From assembly GCA_040401595.1 (NCBI GenBank), contig JBBAOE010000068.1:1-5103 (forward strand): a stretch of 5,103 nt of DNA, written 5' to 3'. The notes under the pieces are model-generated. The model was not told the origin of the DNA. It worked only from the letters and a program-made list of their open reading frames with translations, and did no database searches. Shown here one piece after another: positions 4,658 to 5,103 of the stretch; position 1 is the first letter of the stretch; each line of letters opens with the position of its first letter. A program made the position numbers and the translations under genes. The stretch comes from RFPW01 sp040401595 (lineage in GTDB: Bacteria > Pseudomonadota > Gammaproteobacteria > Burkholderiales > Burkholderiaceae_E).

Positions 4658-5103
4658 TCAGGCTGAGCAGTTGCCGAAAGGGAAATACAAGCCGTTGGGG
4701 CATATTGCGCCGGTCAGGTTCGCGCCGGTCAGGTTCGCGCCGGTCAGGTTCGCGCCGGTCAGGTCGTAGCCGCTGAGGTTCTGGTTGGAGAGGTTGGCAT
4801 TGGTGAGGTTCGCGGCGGTCAGTGTCGCCCCGGTGAGGTTCGCGCCGGTGAAGTTCGCCCCACTGAGATTAAAGCCGCTGAGGTTCTGGTTGGTGAGGTT
4901 GGCCCCGGAGAGGTTCGCGGCGGTCAGTGTCGCCCCGGTGAGGTTCGCACTGGACAAAATCGCCCCAGTGAGGTTGTAGCCGGTGAGGTTCTGGTTGGTG
5001 AGGTTCGCGCCCGTGAGGTTCGCCCCGGTCAGTGTCGCCCCAGCGAGGTTCGCGCCGGTCAGTGTCGTCCCAGTGAGGTTGTAGCCGGTGAGGTTCTGGT
5101 TGG
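4658..5103 (-). CDS. Pentapeptide-repeat protein, C-terminal part (gene runs off the window)
   Basis: The minus-strand frame is open from the window edge to a TGA at 4658-4660, giving 147 residues without a start. Apparent starts inside, such as TTG at 4957, are leucine codons of the repeat. Nearly the whole sequence is pentapeptides of A(N/T)L(T/S)G type, for example GANLT GANLT GATLT AANLS, with central Leu and preceding Asn. Proteins of this family fold as a right-handed quadrilateral beta-helix. The repeats group into 35-residue super-units, each beginning NQNL(T/S)G(Y/F). The chain ends with AICPNGLYFPFGNCSA, where two cysteines could form a disulfide cap, hinting at export. The N-terminus and any signal peptide are out of view. 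MfpA/Qnr-type topoisomerase binding is not supported: the sequence is far more regular and the family is functionally broad. Confidence 0.85.
   Translation of the reverse strand, partial: NQNLTGYNLTGTTLTGANLAGATLTGANLTGANLTNQNLTGYNLTGAILSSANLTGATLTAANLSGANLTNQNLSGFNLSGANFTGANLTGATLTAANLTNANLSNQNLSGYDLTGANLTGANLTGANLTGAICPNGLYFPFGNCSA
4682..5103. repeat. Tandem repeat array, 105-bp period built of 15-bp words
   Basis: GAGGTTCTGGTTGG recurs at 4775, 4880, 4985 and 5090, exactly 105 bases apart. Each unit contains seven 15-bp pentapeptide codon blocks. Near the low-coordinate end, the 15-bp word GGTCAGGTTCGCGCC is repeated three times in tandem with no change (4723-4767 region). The array lies wholly inside the pentapeptide gene and continues beyond the window edge, so its copy number is unknown. 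Such DNA is prone to slippage and to collapsed assembly. Confidence 0.85.

Noticed and set aside
4453..4979. Plus-strand frames with repeats such as FAPVR and RRSGS
   Set aside because: They are the antisense of the pentapeptide array. The minus-strand reading gives classic A(N/D)LXX pentapeptides and the plus frames match nothing.
4682..5103. CRISPR-like array at the right end
   Set aside because: The repeats are 15/105-bp in-frame coding units without unique spacers, which is a pentapeptide gene and not a CRISPR array.
4658..5103. Quinolone-resistance (Qnr/MfpA) identity for the pentapeptide protein
   Set aside because: Only the generic pentapeptide pattern is shared; the near-perfect Asn-Leu-Thr-Gly-Ala repetition and cysteine tail differ from those proteins, and the N-terminus is unseen.
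3162..5103. Second attachment site inside the window
   Set aside because: A read of both strands for the tRNA 3' end (GTTCGATTCCCG and the acceptor strand) found only the copies at 30-41 and 83-94.

Overview
The window looks like one end of a small integrated mobile element in a high-GC actinobacterium, followed by accessory DNA. The actinobacterial reading rests on GC-rich third codon positions, the families present (an actinomycete-type rolling-circle Rep, a BldC/MerR-type excisionase and a long XRE repressor) and a probable leaderless promoter of TANNNT type. I cannot name genus or species.

Positions 1-53 are the 3' part of a tRNA-Gly with anticodon CCC, which is the probable attachment site. 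A complete tyrosine integrase gene (104-1297, minus strand) lies just inside it, with an XRE-type repressor gene (1281-1934, minus) upstream and overlapping. From a compact intergenic switch (about 1935-2005) the opposite strand carries a small excisionase-type gene (2006-2269) and a rolling-circle Rep initiator gene (2313-3161). These four genes form a plausible integrate/excise/replicate module. The repressor appears to be transcribed leaderless from a promoter overlapped by a perfect 12-bp palindrome, which may also control the divergent xis-rep operon. No FtsK/Tra translocase, relaxase, capsid or terminase gene is visible, so any transfer function lies outside the window or comes from another element. 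The second attachment site was not found in the window.

Right of rep is unrecognised cargo: an acidic 158-residue protein (3252-3728), a doubtful short ORF (3742-3906), and on the minus strand a 61-residue protein (3958-4143) and a small gene broken by an apparent one-base frameshift (4251-4527).

The window ends inside the 3' part of a minus-strand pentapeptide-repeat gene (4658-5103). Its coding sequence is a strict 105-bp tandem array, equal to seven pentapeptides per unit, and it ends in a two-cysteine tail. One edge lies in a tRNA/att sequence and the other in a tandem repeat, which is what assembly breaks at repeats would produce.
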